From assembly GCA_905213265.1 (NCBI GenBank), contig CAJMHR010000041.1:1-19013 (forward strand): DNA of 19,013 bases, in the 5' to 3' direction. The stretch is from an uncultured Collinsella sp. (lineage in GTDB: Bacteria; Actinomycetota; Coriobacteriia; Coriobacteriales; Coriobacteriaceae). Numbering within the stretch: the stretch's first letter is position 1; the number at the start of each line of letters is the position of its first letter. Shown one piece after another: positions 7,130 to 14,629 of this stretch. Made by a program: the position numbers and the translations under genes. The notes under the pieces are model-generated. The model made no database searches, had not been told where the DNA came from, and was given only the letters and a program-made list of their open reading frames with translations.

Positions 7130-8885
7130 ACGTGTCCTCCACGACCTTGCCGCCATCTTGCACGTAGAAGCACTTCATGCCGTATTGCTTGCCGCCGTCG
7201 GTCACATAGTAGTCAAACGCATCTTGCGTATAGCCGTCGGAGTTAGTGGCACGCACGCGCACAAAATACTGGCCGGCGTCGGGCGCATCGCACGTTACCT
7301 CGGGCAGCAGCACGTCCTCGGCCTTAAAGACTACGTCGCTTATGGCATAGTCGCGCGCAAGCTCCACGGTATAGCGAATGTCGCGCGCCTTAAAGTCGTA
7401 GGACGCATCCCAGTTGATGCGCAGCTTACCGTTATCGATCTGCGGCACGCCAATGTAGAACGGCATGGGCTTTTTATAGCTCTCGCGATAACTCTTATAG
7501 TTCTCCTCGATCTCGGAAGGAATCGCCGCGGCAATCTGCTTGTATTCGTCCTTGGTCACGGGCAGATTCTCCAGGTCGGGCGCAGCAAAGACGAGCGGCT
7601 CCGTGACCTCGCGATAATGCTCGACCATCTTGCTCAGTCGCTCCTCGGTCAAATACGAGCGCAAGTCCTTGACGGCACGGTCGAGTTCGCTGCGGAACGA
7701 CTTACTGCGCAACGCGCGGTTAAACAGCACGTTGCCCCAGTAGTTGCTCACGCCGCGCTCCCAGCTCGCATAATCCGAGAATCCCGTCAGGCTCAACTCG
7801 AGCTTGCGCAGCATGCCGTCGTTATCCCAATCCAGGATGTACCAAACCTTGGAGTTAAGTGGGCTGTACAGATAGCAGTTACGGTTCTGCGTGTCGCAAT
7901 TGCCCGTCAAGATCTGAAACGCTATCCAATAGACCAGGTTCTCGGTATCGAAGTAGGTGTCGAGCACATCGTCGATCTTTTGCGTATCGTCGTTGAGCGC
8001 ATCGAGCATCTCGATTAACTTGGTATGGTCCGAATCGCCCTTAATCTCGAGCATGCCCTCAAACGCCGTCTGGTTATAGTCGGGGTCATCGGTGAGCTTA
8101 ATAGTGTCCTCAAAGCGATGGAAATCGAAGCTGTTCACCTTATACAGATGCCCGCTCTTATCCAGACCGTGGGCCTTGAGCGCCGTTTTGTTGAGCTGCT
8201 CGACCTGCGTAAACAGACCGTAGTCCTCAAAGGTGTCGTTGGATTTTTCGGTCTGGTCGCACACCCATAAGTGCACAAACTGCGTGCGCAGGCCCATCAT
8301 CTGGGGAATGCCGCGGATCAAATCGTAGGCCATCTTGTTACGAAAGCGCATACCCTCGCCCATATGCTTGTTGAGCGCAATCGCACGCTGCTGGCGCCAC
8401 GTGCCCTTGCCCTTTTTGAGCTCCACCTTGTAGTTCTTTTGCGTATAGGTACTCGACGTCTGACCGCGCACCTGCACCGTGGCGTTGGGCGCCTCCTCTC
8501 CATAGCCGACCTCGCCAGCAACGGGGCCCTTATCATCGCCTGGCTGCAGCAGGCCCATAACTTGATAGCGCGTCACGCCCATGTCGGCATAGTCGTAGAC
8601 CGAGTACGTATTGATCTCGGCCCAGCTATGGTCGGTGTTCTCGGAGCTGTTGCCGCGAGAGACCGTCAGGTACATGGTCACAATGCCCGAGTCGTCGTAG
8701 ACCTCGTACAGCTCGTCCTTGTCGCGAAGATGCTTGGTCTCGCTAGACGCATCGGCCTTATTAATCTTGCCCTGCTTCTTGGTCTTTTTTGTCGAGGATT
8801 CGTCCTGCGAAGAGCAGCCCGAGAGCAGCAATGCGCCGGCAGCCGCCTCAATCAAATGGCGACGCGATATCATCCTATCGGTCAT
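7116..8885 (-). CDS. CotH-type atypical kinase lipoprotein with C-terminal FnIII-like domain
   Basis: The N-terminus has SRRHLIEAAAG followed by LLSGC, which is a lipobox (lipidated C24) preceded by a twin-arginine pair. It is therefore probably an exported, membrane-tethered lipoprotein, perhaps Tat-dependent. The CotH kinase core spans about residues 65-430, with RGQTSS (140-145) and the nearby K150/K153, NCDTQN (329-334, candidate catalytic D331) and LDWDND (351-356, metal-binding aspartates). Residues about 478-562 look like an FnIII-type sandwich. CotH phosphorylates spore-coat proteins in Bacillus; the substrate here is unknown. ATG at 8885 has GGGGAGG 5 nt upstream and overlaps the pelG end by 11 bp. 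The longer frame to 8942 adds a non-matching extension. Its place in the operon suggests action on the exopolysaccharide or its surface machinery. Confidence 0.88.
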   Translation of the reverse strand: MTDRMISRRHLIEAAAGALLLSGCSSQDESSTKKTKKQGKINKADASSETKHLRDKDELYEVYDDSGIVTMYLTVSRGNSSENTDHSWAEINTYSVYDYADMGVTRYQVMGLLQPGDDKGPVAGEVGYGEEAPNATVQVRGQTSSTYTQKNYKVELKKGKGTWRQQRAIALNKHMGEGMRFRNKMAYDLIRGIPQMMGLRTQFVHLWVCDQTEKSNDTFEDYGLFTQVEQLNKTALKAHGLDKSGHLYKVNSFDFHRFEDTIKLTDDPDYNQTAFEGMLEIKGDSDHTKLIEMLDALNDDTQKIDDVLDTYFDTENLVYWIAFQILTGNCDTQNRNCYLYSPLNSKVWYILDWDNDGMLRKLELSLTGFSDYASWERGVSNYWGNVLFNRALRSKSFRSELDRAVKDLRSYLTEERLSKMVEHYREVTEPLVFAAPDLENLPVTKDEYKQIAAAIPSEIEENYKSYRESYKKPMPFYIGVPQIDNGKLRINWDASYDFKARDIRYTVELARDYAISDVVFKAEDVLLPEVTCDAPDAGQYFVRVRATNSDGYTQDAFDYYVTDGGKQYGMKCFYVQDGGKVVEDTYAEG

Positions 8886-10419
8886 CAGGACCTCCCCAAC
8901 GATTGCGATACACGCGAACCACCGTGCGCTCAAACGCACCATGCGGCTCGCCCTCTAGACGCAGCTCCTCATAGCGCTGCTCGGCACGGTCGAGCAAGCG
9001 ACCCAGCTCCGTAAAGCGACCCGTTTTGTCGGTCGCCACAATGGGCTGCTGGCTCAGAATACGATACGGCAAGTTGGCGGTATAGGTATCGAGCCGCATG
9101 AGCGCCACAACAAAAAACACCGCCGCGCCGAGCAAAAAGCCAAAGCCATAAAACTGTAGCGGAAAGAACAGCGAGACGATGGTCGCCAGCCCCGCCACGC
9201 CCGCGAACAGCCCGGAGGCAAGCACGGCGCCCTTGTAGTCGGTAAAGTACAGCAAGATCAGCAGAATCGTGTTGCCGACAGCATACAGGCCATAGCCCAC
9301 GCACAGCGTGCGGAAATACCCGTGCATTAGGTTGTTGAAGCCCAGTGGCAGGGCCGAGAGCACCGTAGTCTCGAGCGAGATGACCGCTGCCGTCACAAAC
9401 AGCTGCTTGAGCGCGCAAAACCGCAGCTCCCGGTTGAGCGTGGCGAGCATTTCCTCCTCGGCCACCACGATGTCGCCCACCACGCCGCCGTCGTTAAACA
9501 GGCTGTAGTAGTCGCGGTAGCGCGGATAGAAGTTGACCTCGACCGACACCACAAAGTTGACGGTCGTGACCAGAATGGTCAAAAACGCAAGCAACGCCGG
9601 CACATCATGATAGGGCGCACCGTAAAAAAGCCCTTTGACCTGCACGCCAATGGGCCCTGCCCATATGATCACCAGGTGCGCAAAGAGTCCCAGGTTGGTA
9701 AACAGGCCCGTGAGCGCGAGCGGCATAAATTGGTCGAGCCAGCGCAAAAAGAGCCAGGGGCTGCGGTCGCTCTGAGGGAAATACCGGTACAGCAGCACCA
9801 CGTCCCAGGCGAGCATGACGCCATAGCCCAGGGCGATTGACGCCAACAGGCCCTCGACCGGCGGCAACCCCAGCACCAGCGCGGCCAAGGCACACAGGCA
9901 CGCCATGCCAATGGCCGCGGCAAAACTGCACAGAATACCGCGGTAATCCTTAATGGCCGTGAGGTAGCTCATGCCGTTCCAGTTGACGATCATAATGTTG
10001 AACAGCCACAGGCACAGCAGCCCCTGCAGCAGCGTGGCGCCTGAGAACAGCAAAAAGACGCCGTAGAGCACCGTGCCCACAACGAGCATGATGGCGTTGG
10101 AGCCCCAAAACGAGGGCAGGATCTCTTCTTCGCGCTCGGCAAACAGCATGTCGGCCAAAAAGCGCGTGACCGGCATGGAGAAAAAGCTTGTGAGCGTAAG
10201 CGAGGCCAGCAGCGTATAGGTCACCATGCACACCAGCAAATCCTGGTTGGCGCGTCCCACGCCCCACAGACCGCACAGTACCAAGATACCCACCTGCAGC
10301 AGCACACCCAGCAGCATGGGGCCCGTACACACAATGCCGGCGTAGCCATAGGCGCGCATCGTGGCAAACAGACCCTTGCGCCTAAACAGGCGCTTGAGCT
10401 CAAAACCGATTCCGGCCAT
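8875..10419 (-). CDS. pelG: PelG-type exopolysaccharide transporter
   Basis: A 514-residue polytopic membrane protein with about 12 hydrophobic helices starts with MAGIGFELKRLFRRKG, the characteristic PelG N-terminus. Other recognisable PelG segments are YGYAGIVCTGPM, SVEVNFYPRYRDYYS and the cytoplasmic tail after the last helix. PelG belongs to the MOP flippase superfamily and is thought to carry the growing Pel polymer across the membrane together with PelF, PelE and PelD. The ATG lies 3 nt after the pelF stop codon with AGAGAGGTGGAG upstream, so translation is probably coupled. It is typical in length. Confidence 0.93.
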   Translation of the reverse strand: MAGIGFELKRLFRRKGLFATMRAYGYAGIVCTGPMLLGVLLQVGILVLCGLWGVGRANQDLLVCMVTYTLLASLTLTSFFSMPVTRFLADMLFAEREEEILPSFWGSNAIMLVVGTVLYGVFLLFSGATLLQGLLCLWLFNIMIVNWNGMSYLTAIKDYRGILCSFAAAIGMACLCALAALVLGLPPVEGLLASIALGYGVMLAWDVVLLYRYFPQSDRSPWLFLRWLDQFMPLALTGLFTNLGLFAHLVIIWAGPIGVQVKGLFYGAPYHDVPALLAFLTILVTTVNFVVSVEVNFYPRYRDYYSLFNDGGVVGDIVVAEEEMLATLNRELRFCALKQLFVTAAVISLETTVLSALPLGFNNLMHGYFRTLCVGYGLYAVGNTILLILLYFTDYKGAVLASGLFAGVAGLATIVSLFFPLQFYGFGFLLGAAVFFVVALMRLDTYTANLPYRILSQQPIVATDKTGRFTELGRLLDRAEQRYEELRLEGEPHGAFERTVVRVYRNRWGGPDDR

Positions 10420-10422
10420 CGG

Positions 10423-11850
10423 CTACTCCACCTCTCTGGGCAGGTCAAACGCACGCGCCGTCTCATCGTACAGCGCGCGATAGTTGGCGAGCATCTGCTC
10501 GTGTAGGTAGTAGGTCGCCACGCGACGCTGGCCGCGCTCCCCCATTTCCAGGCGGCGGGCACGGCTCGCGCACATGCGCTCCATGGCATCGGCCAAGCCC
10601 TTGCGATACATGGGCGGGCATACAAACCCGGCAACGCCAAAGTCGTCGCCGGGGGCGCCCTCGAGCAGCTCGCGGCAGCAGCCGACCTCGGTCGTCACGC
10701 AGGGGCGACGTGCGGCAAGCGATTCCAACACGCTCAACGGCTGGCCCTCAGAGATACTCGTCAAAATGGTAAAGTCAAGCTTTTCCATGTACTCGACCAC
10801 GTTGACGCGGCCGGTAAAGATCAAGTCACGCACGCCTAGGGTATCGACCAGCGCGTGGCACTCGGCGCCGTACTCCTCGTCGTCCACGCCGCCCATAATG
10901 TGCAGGCGCACCTTGGGCAGGCGCTCGTGCAGCTCAAAGAAGGCATAAATCATTGTCTTGACGTCCTTGATGGGCGCCAAGCGCACCACCGCGCCAATGT
11001 CCACCCAGCCGTCATCGGGCTTTAAGGGAATATCCTTAAAGCGGTCGAACTGGATGCCGTTGGGGATAACCAGGCATTTGTCCGCATCGCAGCCCATATA
11101 GACCTGCGTCTTGCGGGCGTTATGGAACAAACTCGTCACGCGGAAGGCGCGGCGGTAGATTTCCTCCGAAAGCAGGTAGAAAAAGCGGATCCAGCGGTCC
11201 TTGAACGACGGCACCACCCAATCGGCGCGAATGATCTCTTCCTCGCGCTCGCGGGTGTAGATGCCATGCTCGGTCAACAGCACCGGCGCATGGTGAACGC
11301 TTGAGCCCAGGCAGGCGAGCAGACCACCGTAGCCGGTCGAGATGGCATGGTACACATCGGCCACCGGCACCTCGCTGCCCAACAGGTAGAGCACGGGCAG
11401 CAACATGGAGCGCATGGTGTGGAATGCATCGGCAAAGGGCGTGTAGGGATACTCGGCCAGGCACACGTCGCGAAAGATATCCATAAACGTGCGGCTCTGC
11501 AAAAACGAGAGCGGATGCACGCGACGGCGGTAGAAGATATCGAATAACACGTCCCAGTCCGGATTGGAGAGCGACACCAGACGGCGTAACGCCTCGCGCT
11601 CACGGTCGTTAAAACTGGCTTCATGTTGCTCACCCGAAAGCCGCAGGGCATCGTCCAGGAACACCTCGTGCACCTCGACCACGTTGCCGGGCAGCTCGTA
11701 GACAAACTTGCCACGGTCGGCAGCATGCGCGCCGATCACCCACAGCACAAACTCGTGCTCGGGCATGGCCGTAATGTAGCCATGCATCCAGGTAGATACG
11801 CCGCCGTGCACATAGGGGTAGCAACCCTCGAGTACCAAGCAGATTCTCAT
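10423..11850 (-). CDS. pelF: PelF-type cytosolic glycosyltransferase (GT4)
   Basis: This 475-residue GT-B glycosyltransferase should polymerise a UDP-N-acetylhexosamine, UDP-GalNAc by analogy with Pseudomonas Pel, at the inner face of the membrane. It shows the PelF features: an N-terminal GGVSTW loop (16-21), TEHGIYTREREEE (193-205), VIPNGI (261-266), LAPIKD (291-296) and the GT4 EX7E motif (E368 and E376 in SEGQPLSVLE). No membrane helix is seen, consistent with recruitment by PelD, PelE and PelG. Its ATG overlaps the pelA TGA as ATGA. The assignment to PelF over a general GT4 enzyme is secure because of the TEHGIYTRER segment and the neighbours. Confidence 0.95.
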   Translation of the reverse strand: MRICLVLEGCYPYVHGGVSTWMHGYITAMPEHEFVLWVIGAHAADRGKFVYELPGNVVEVHEVFLDDALRLSGEQHEASFNDREREALRRLVSLSNPDWDVLFDIFYRRRVHPLSFLQSRTFMDIFRDVCLAEYPYTPFADAFHTMRSMLLPVLYLLGSEVPVADVYHAISTGYGGLLACLGSSVHHAPVLLTEHGIYTREREEEIIRADWVVPSFKDRWIRFFYLLSEEIYRRAFRVTSLFHNARKTQVYMGCDADKCLVIPNGIQFDRFKDIPLKPDDGWVDIGAVVRLAPIKDVKTMIYAFFELHERLPKVRLHIMGGVDDEEYGAECHALVDTLGVRDLIFTGRVNVVEYMEKLDFTILTSISEGQPLSVLESLAARRPCVTTEVGCCRELLEGAPGDDFGVAGFVCPPMYRKGLADAMERMCASRARRLEMGERGQRRVATYYLHEQMLANYRALYDETARAFDLPREVE

Positions 11851-13727
11851 TTATCGCCACCCTCCTTGCGCTCGATCGTCACGGTCTTATCATTTGCCTT
11901 GAGCAGATACAGATTGCCCGTAAGGTGCGTCAGTTCGCCACCCGTCACCGCACCCGGCTCGCCATTATTGGCGCGGAACATGAGCCACGCCTCGTCGTGG
12001 AAATTGCCCAGGCTGAGCGTCCAGGCATCCGCGCTGGTATCCACGCTCACCGTCACGGACGAAAAGCGCTGGATGGCACCGGAGCACTCCGACGCCGTCT
12101 GGTGCCGCAGGTCGGGCGCGGATTTGGTAAGCCACTCCAGGTAGTCGACCAGGCCGCCCTTGTAGACCTCCCAGCCCTCCTTGGCACCACGATCGGGATC
12201 GAGCAAGTCGTCCGGGTGCATAAAATGCGTGCTCACGTAGTGCATGTTGAGCTCGGACACGGCTGCCAGGCGCATATAGGAATCGTCGACCATGCCGCCC
12301 GAGACAATACGTGGCTGCTCCACAATGCCGTCGCTCGCCACGCCAAACTCCTGCACGTAGGGCAGGTCGGTGCCATCCTCAAAATACGTGCTGGCGATGG
12401 TCTTAATGCGCGGAACGTCGGTGCCGATGAGCTTGCGCGCTCGGGCCGAAAGGATATTCGACGGCGGTACGTAAACCGAGCCATGAGCGTTGGGCAGAAC
12501 CTCGTCCTGAAACGCGATAAGTTCGTTGAGCGAAGCGACGAGCGTCTCTTTGTTCTTCCAGGTCTTGTAGACGTACAGCGTGCCGTAGTCGGTGTCCCAG
12601 AGCGCGAGCGGCTGATGGTTGTAGCCGTGAAAGCCCAGCTCGCCGCCCATCTGCAGCAGCATGCCGCCAAAATATCGAAACTGCGTGGTATCGGGTTGGC
12701 GCGCGGGCTCGGTCTGGTTGACCGCGTCCTCGTAGTTTTCGATCATCACGCCGGTATAGCGAATGCCATATTTTTGCGCGAGCTTTTGCAGATCGGGCCA
12801 CCAGACCTTGGTGTAAAAATCCGCAATGGAAAGGCCGTAGTCACGCTTGATATAAGTACCATCGCCCGAGGGCACGGGGCTAGGAAAGTCGTCCAAATAG
12901 AACACGGCGCTGTTGATGACCGGATAGGCCGTAGCATCGCCCAGCAGACTGATCGCCGCGGCGAAAAAGCCGCGCATGACCTTGTCGTAGATACCGATAT
13001 TGCACACCACGGTGCGCCCGCTACCGCAGTCATTAGACCAAATGAGCGGGGCGCCCGCATCGCCAGTCTTAGCCCACTCACGCGCCGTCTCGCGCAGCGA
13101 TACTGAAAGCGACGAATCAAAGGGGTCCGAGAGCTCGTAGCGCTCTCCCCCGCCCAGCATAAAGTCCTCACTCGGCACAATGCTTTCGGCTTTTACATAG
13201 TCATATCCGGCCGATTCAATGCCAAGCTTGGAGGCAATCACTTGCAGATAGCTCGAGTTATCCGGCGGCATGGCGAGCATAAGCGAACCGCCGGCACTCA
13301 CCCAACTCATAATGTCGCTCAGGTGCGTACCGAGCCCATCGAGCGACGGCATGAGCAAAATCACGCGATCGAAGGAGGTCAGCGAGGGAATGGCATCCGC
13401 ACCATCCAGGGCAAGATCCACGTCGCGATGGGCGATCTTCATGTCCAGCAAAATCTGGTCGAACTGGTCTTTGACGTCGTCGACGCCATCTTGGTCCGAG
13501 TCTGTAATGACCAGGCACGTGGGCTTTTGGCCAAAGATTGCCGAGGAGGCCGGCACCGCGTCGTTGGCGGCAAGCATCCCCAGCCTATGCTGGCCCGCAC
13601 TGTACTGCACGCCGGCACGCTCCACCAGCAGCACGGCGGCCATGGCAATAAAGACCGCCCACACCACGAGGAGTCCCATCCAACGAAAGCGGCCCACACG
13701 GTCTCGGATATGTTGCGCCACGCTCAT
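11847..13727 (-). CDS. pelA: Membrane-anchored PelA-like polysaccharide deacetylase (DUF2194 type)
   Basis: This 626-residue protein has one N-terminal membrane helix (about 16-35), a Rossmann-like domain (about 68-260) and a deacetylase domain. The last contains FYLDDFPSP (277-284, D279/D280), FHGYNHQP (H367 and H371, the metal-binding HxxxH), YVPPSN (419-424) and THFMHPDD (H501/H504). A small C-terminal beta domain follows. It should remove acetyl groups from the polymer outside the membrane, making it cationic. The glycoside hydrolase domain of Pseudomonas PelA is missing, as in the deacetylase-only PelA of Gram-positive operons. ATG at 13727 overlaps the pelE stop as ATGA and has GGGAGGAGG 4 nt upstream. 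A longer start at 13751 is unlikely. Confidence 0.87.
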   Translation of the reverse strand: MSVAQHIRDRVGRFRWMGLLVVWAVFIAMAAVLLVERAGVQYSAGQHRLGMLAANDAVPASSAIFGQKPTCLVITDSDQDGVDDVKDQFDQILLDMKIAHRDVDLALDGADAIPSLTSFDRVILLMPSLDGLGTHLSDIMSWVSAGGSLMLAMPPDNSSYLQVIASKLGIESAGYDYVKAESIVPSEDFMLGGGERYELSDPFDSSLSVSLRETAREWAKTGDAGAPLIWSNDCGSGRTVVCNIGIYDKVMRGFFAAAISLLGDATAYPVINSAVFYLDDFPSPVPSGDGTYIKRDYGLSIADFYTKVWWPDLQKLAQKYGIRYTGVMIENYEDAVNQTEPARQPDTTQFRYFGGMLLQMGGELGFHGYNHQPLALWDTDYGTLYVYKTWKNKETLVASLNELIAFQDEVLPNAHGSVYVPPSNILSARARKLIGTDVPRIKTIASTYFEDGTDLPYVQEFGVASDGIVEQPRIVSGGMVDDSYMRLAAVSELNMHYVSTHFMHPDDLLDPDRGAKEGWEVYKGGLVDYLEWLTKSAPDLRHQTASECSGAIQRFSSVTVSVDTSADAWTLSLGNFHDEAWLMFRANNGEPGAVTGGELTHLTGNLYLLKANDKTVTIERKEGGDK

Positions 13728-14629
13728 CGGGCCTCCTCCCCATCGCGCCAAAACGCCAACTTTTCGCGGTTGTCGGCGCTCAAATACACATGTTGCTTGT
13801 CAATCGCATCGATCACACAGTGGACCTCGTCACCGTCGCGGCGCATCACGGCCAGGCGCAGGCAAAGCATCCAAACCTCCTGCTCCTCGGGCACGTCGAG
13901 TACCAGCTGGTCGGTCACGGCCTGCGCCTCGTCGATCTGTCCGACATCGGCCAGCGCCGTCGCGTATCGAATGCGCAGCTCAAGGGTATCCTCGCGCTCG
14001 CAGCGACGCGCAAGCAGGCGCGCGTACTGTTGGCGCTGAATCTGAGCAACGCGCCCCTCAGCCAAGCCCGAGCCCAAGTATTCACCAAGAAAATCACAGT
14101 ATTCGTTGAGGTTTTGCGCGCTCGGGTCCGTCTTAAAGGCACGCTCCAGCTGCTGCAGTTTAAGGTCGGACTCCTTGGAGATCTGCGCCACCGCCGTCGC
14201 GGCATAGTGCGCCACCTCAACGTCGTCGTTAAGCTTAGCCGCCTGCAGCTGCGCCAGGTACGCGTCGGGCTCCTCGGTGAGCATGGAGAGCATTAGGCGG
14301 CGCCGGTATGCCGGGTCGTTGACGATAAGCGCCTCCTCGAGCGGCACTACGCCTGCATCGTCCTCACCGCTCGGTACCGACATACTACGATGCAGGTCGT
14401 CGTTGAAGCGCAGCGACTCCAGCGCAGACTCTTTCAGCCACTCGCCAAGCACCGCGCTGCGCACCGATAGCAAAACCACCAGCAACGGGCCCCACAGCGG
14501 CACCAGCACTATTACAGCCAGCATGTGCCCGCGCACCGGCAGCAGGCCCAGCTTCATGAGCGTCCACAGCATCAGGCAAACCAGCGAATGAATCAGCAGC
14601 AAGACGGCAGCAACGACAAGCGAGATCAA
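13724..14629 (-). CDS. pelE: PelE-like membrane protein with TPR-type helical repeats
   Basis: The 301-residue product begins with two membrane helices (about 2-27 and 34-56). A cytosolic helical region of about 100-290 follows, with TPR-like paired helices such as AHYAATAVAQISKES and RIRYATALADVGQIDEA. PelE works as a scaffold that binds PelD and PelF in the synthase complex. The order between pelD and pelA and the architecture support the name, although sequence similarity in PelE is always weak. The start is TTG at 14629, overlapping the pelD stop in TTGA, with GTGAGGGGGG 7 nt upstream. No competing ATG near the first helix is better placed. Confidence 0.85.
   Translation of the reverse strand: MISLVVAAVLLLIHSLVCLMLWTLMKLGLLPVRGHMLAVIVLVPLWGPLLVVLLSVRSAVLGEWLKESALESLRFNDDLHRSMSVPSGEDDAGVVPLEEALIVNDPAYRRRLMLSMLTEEPDAYLAQLQAAKLNDDVEVAHYAATAVAQISKESDLKLQQLERAFKTDPSAQNLNEYCDFLGEYLGSGLAEGRVAQIQRQQYARLLARRCEREDTLELRIRYATALADVGQIDEAQAVTDQLVLDVPEEQEVWMLCLRLAVMRRDGDEVHCVIDAIDKQHVYLSADNREKLAFWRDGEEAR

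Noticed and set aside
11925..13106. Plus-strand frame of 393 codons opposite the deacetylase gene
   Set aside because: No recognisable motif and no ribosome site; the minus strand carries the conserved catalytic motifs.
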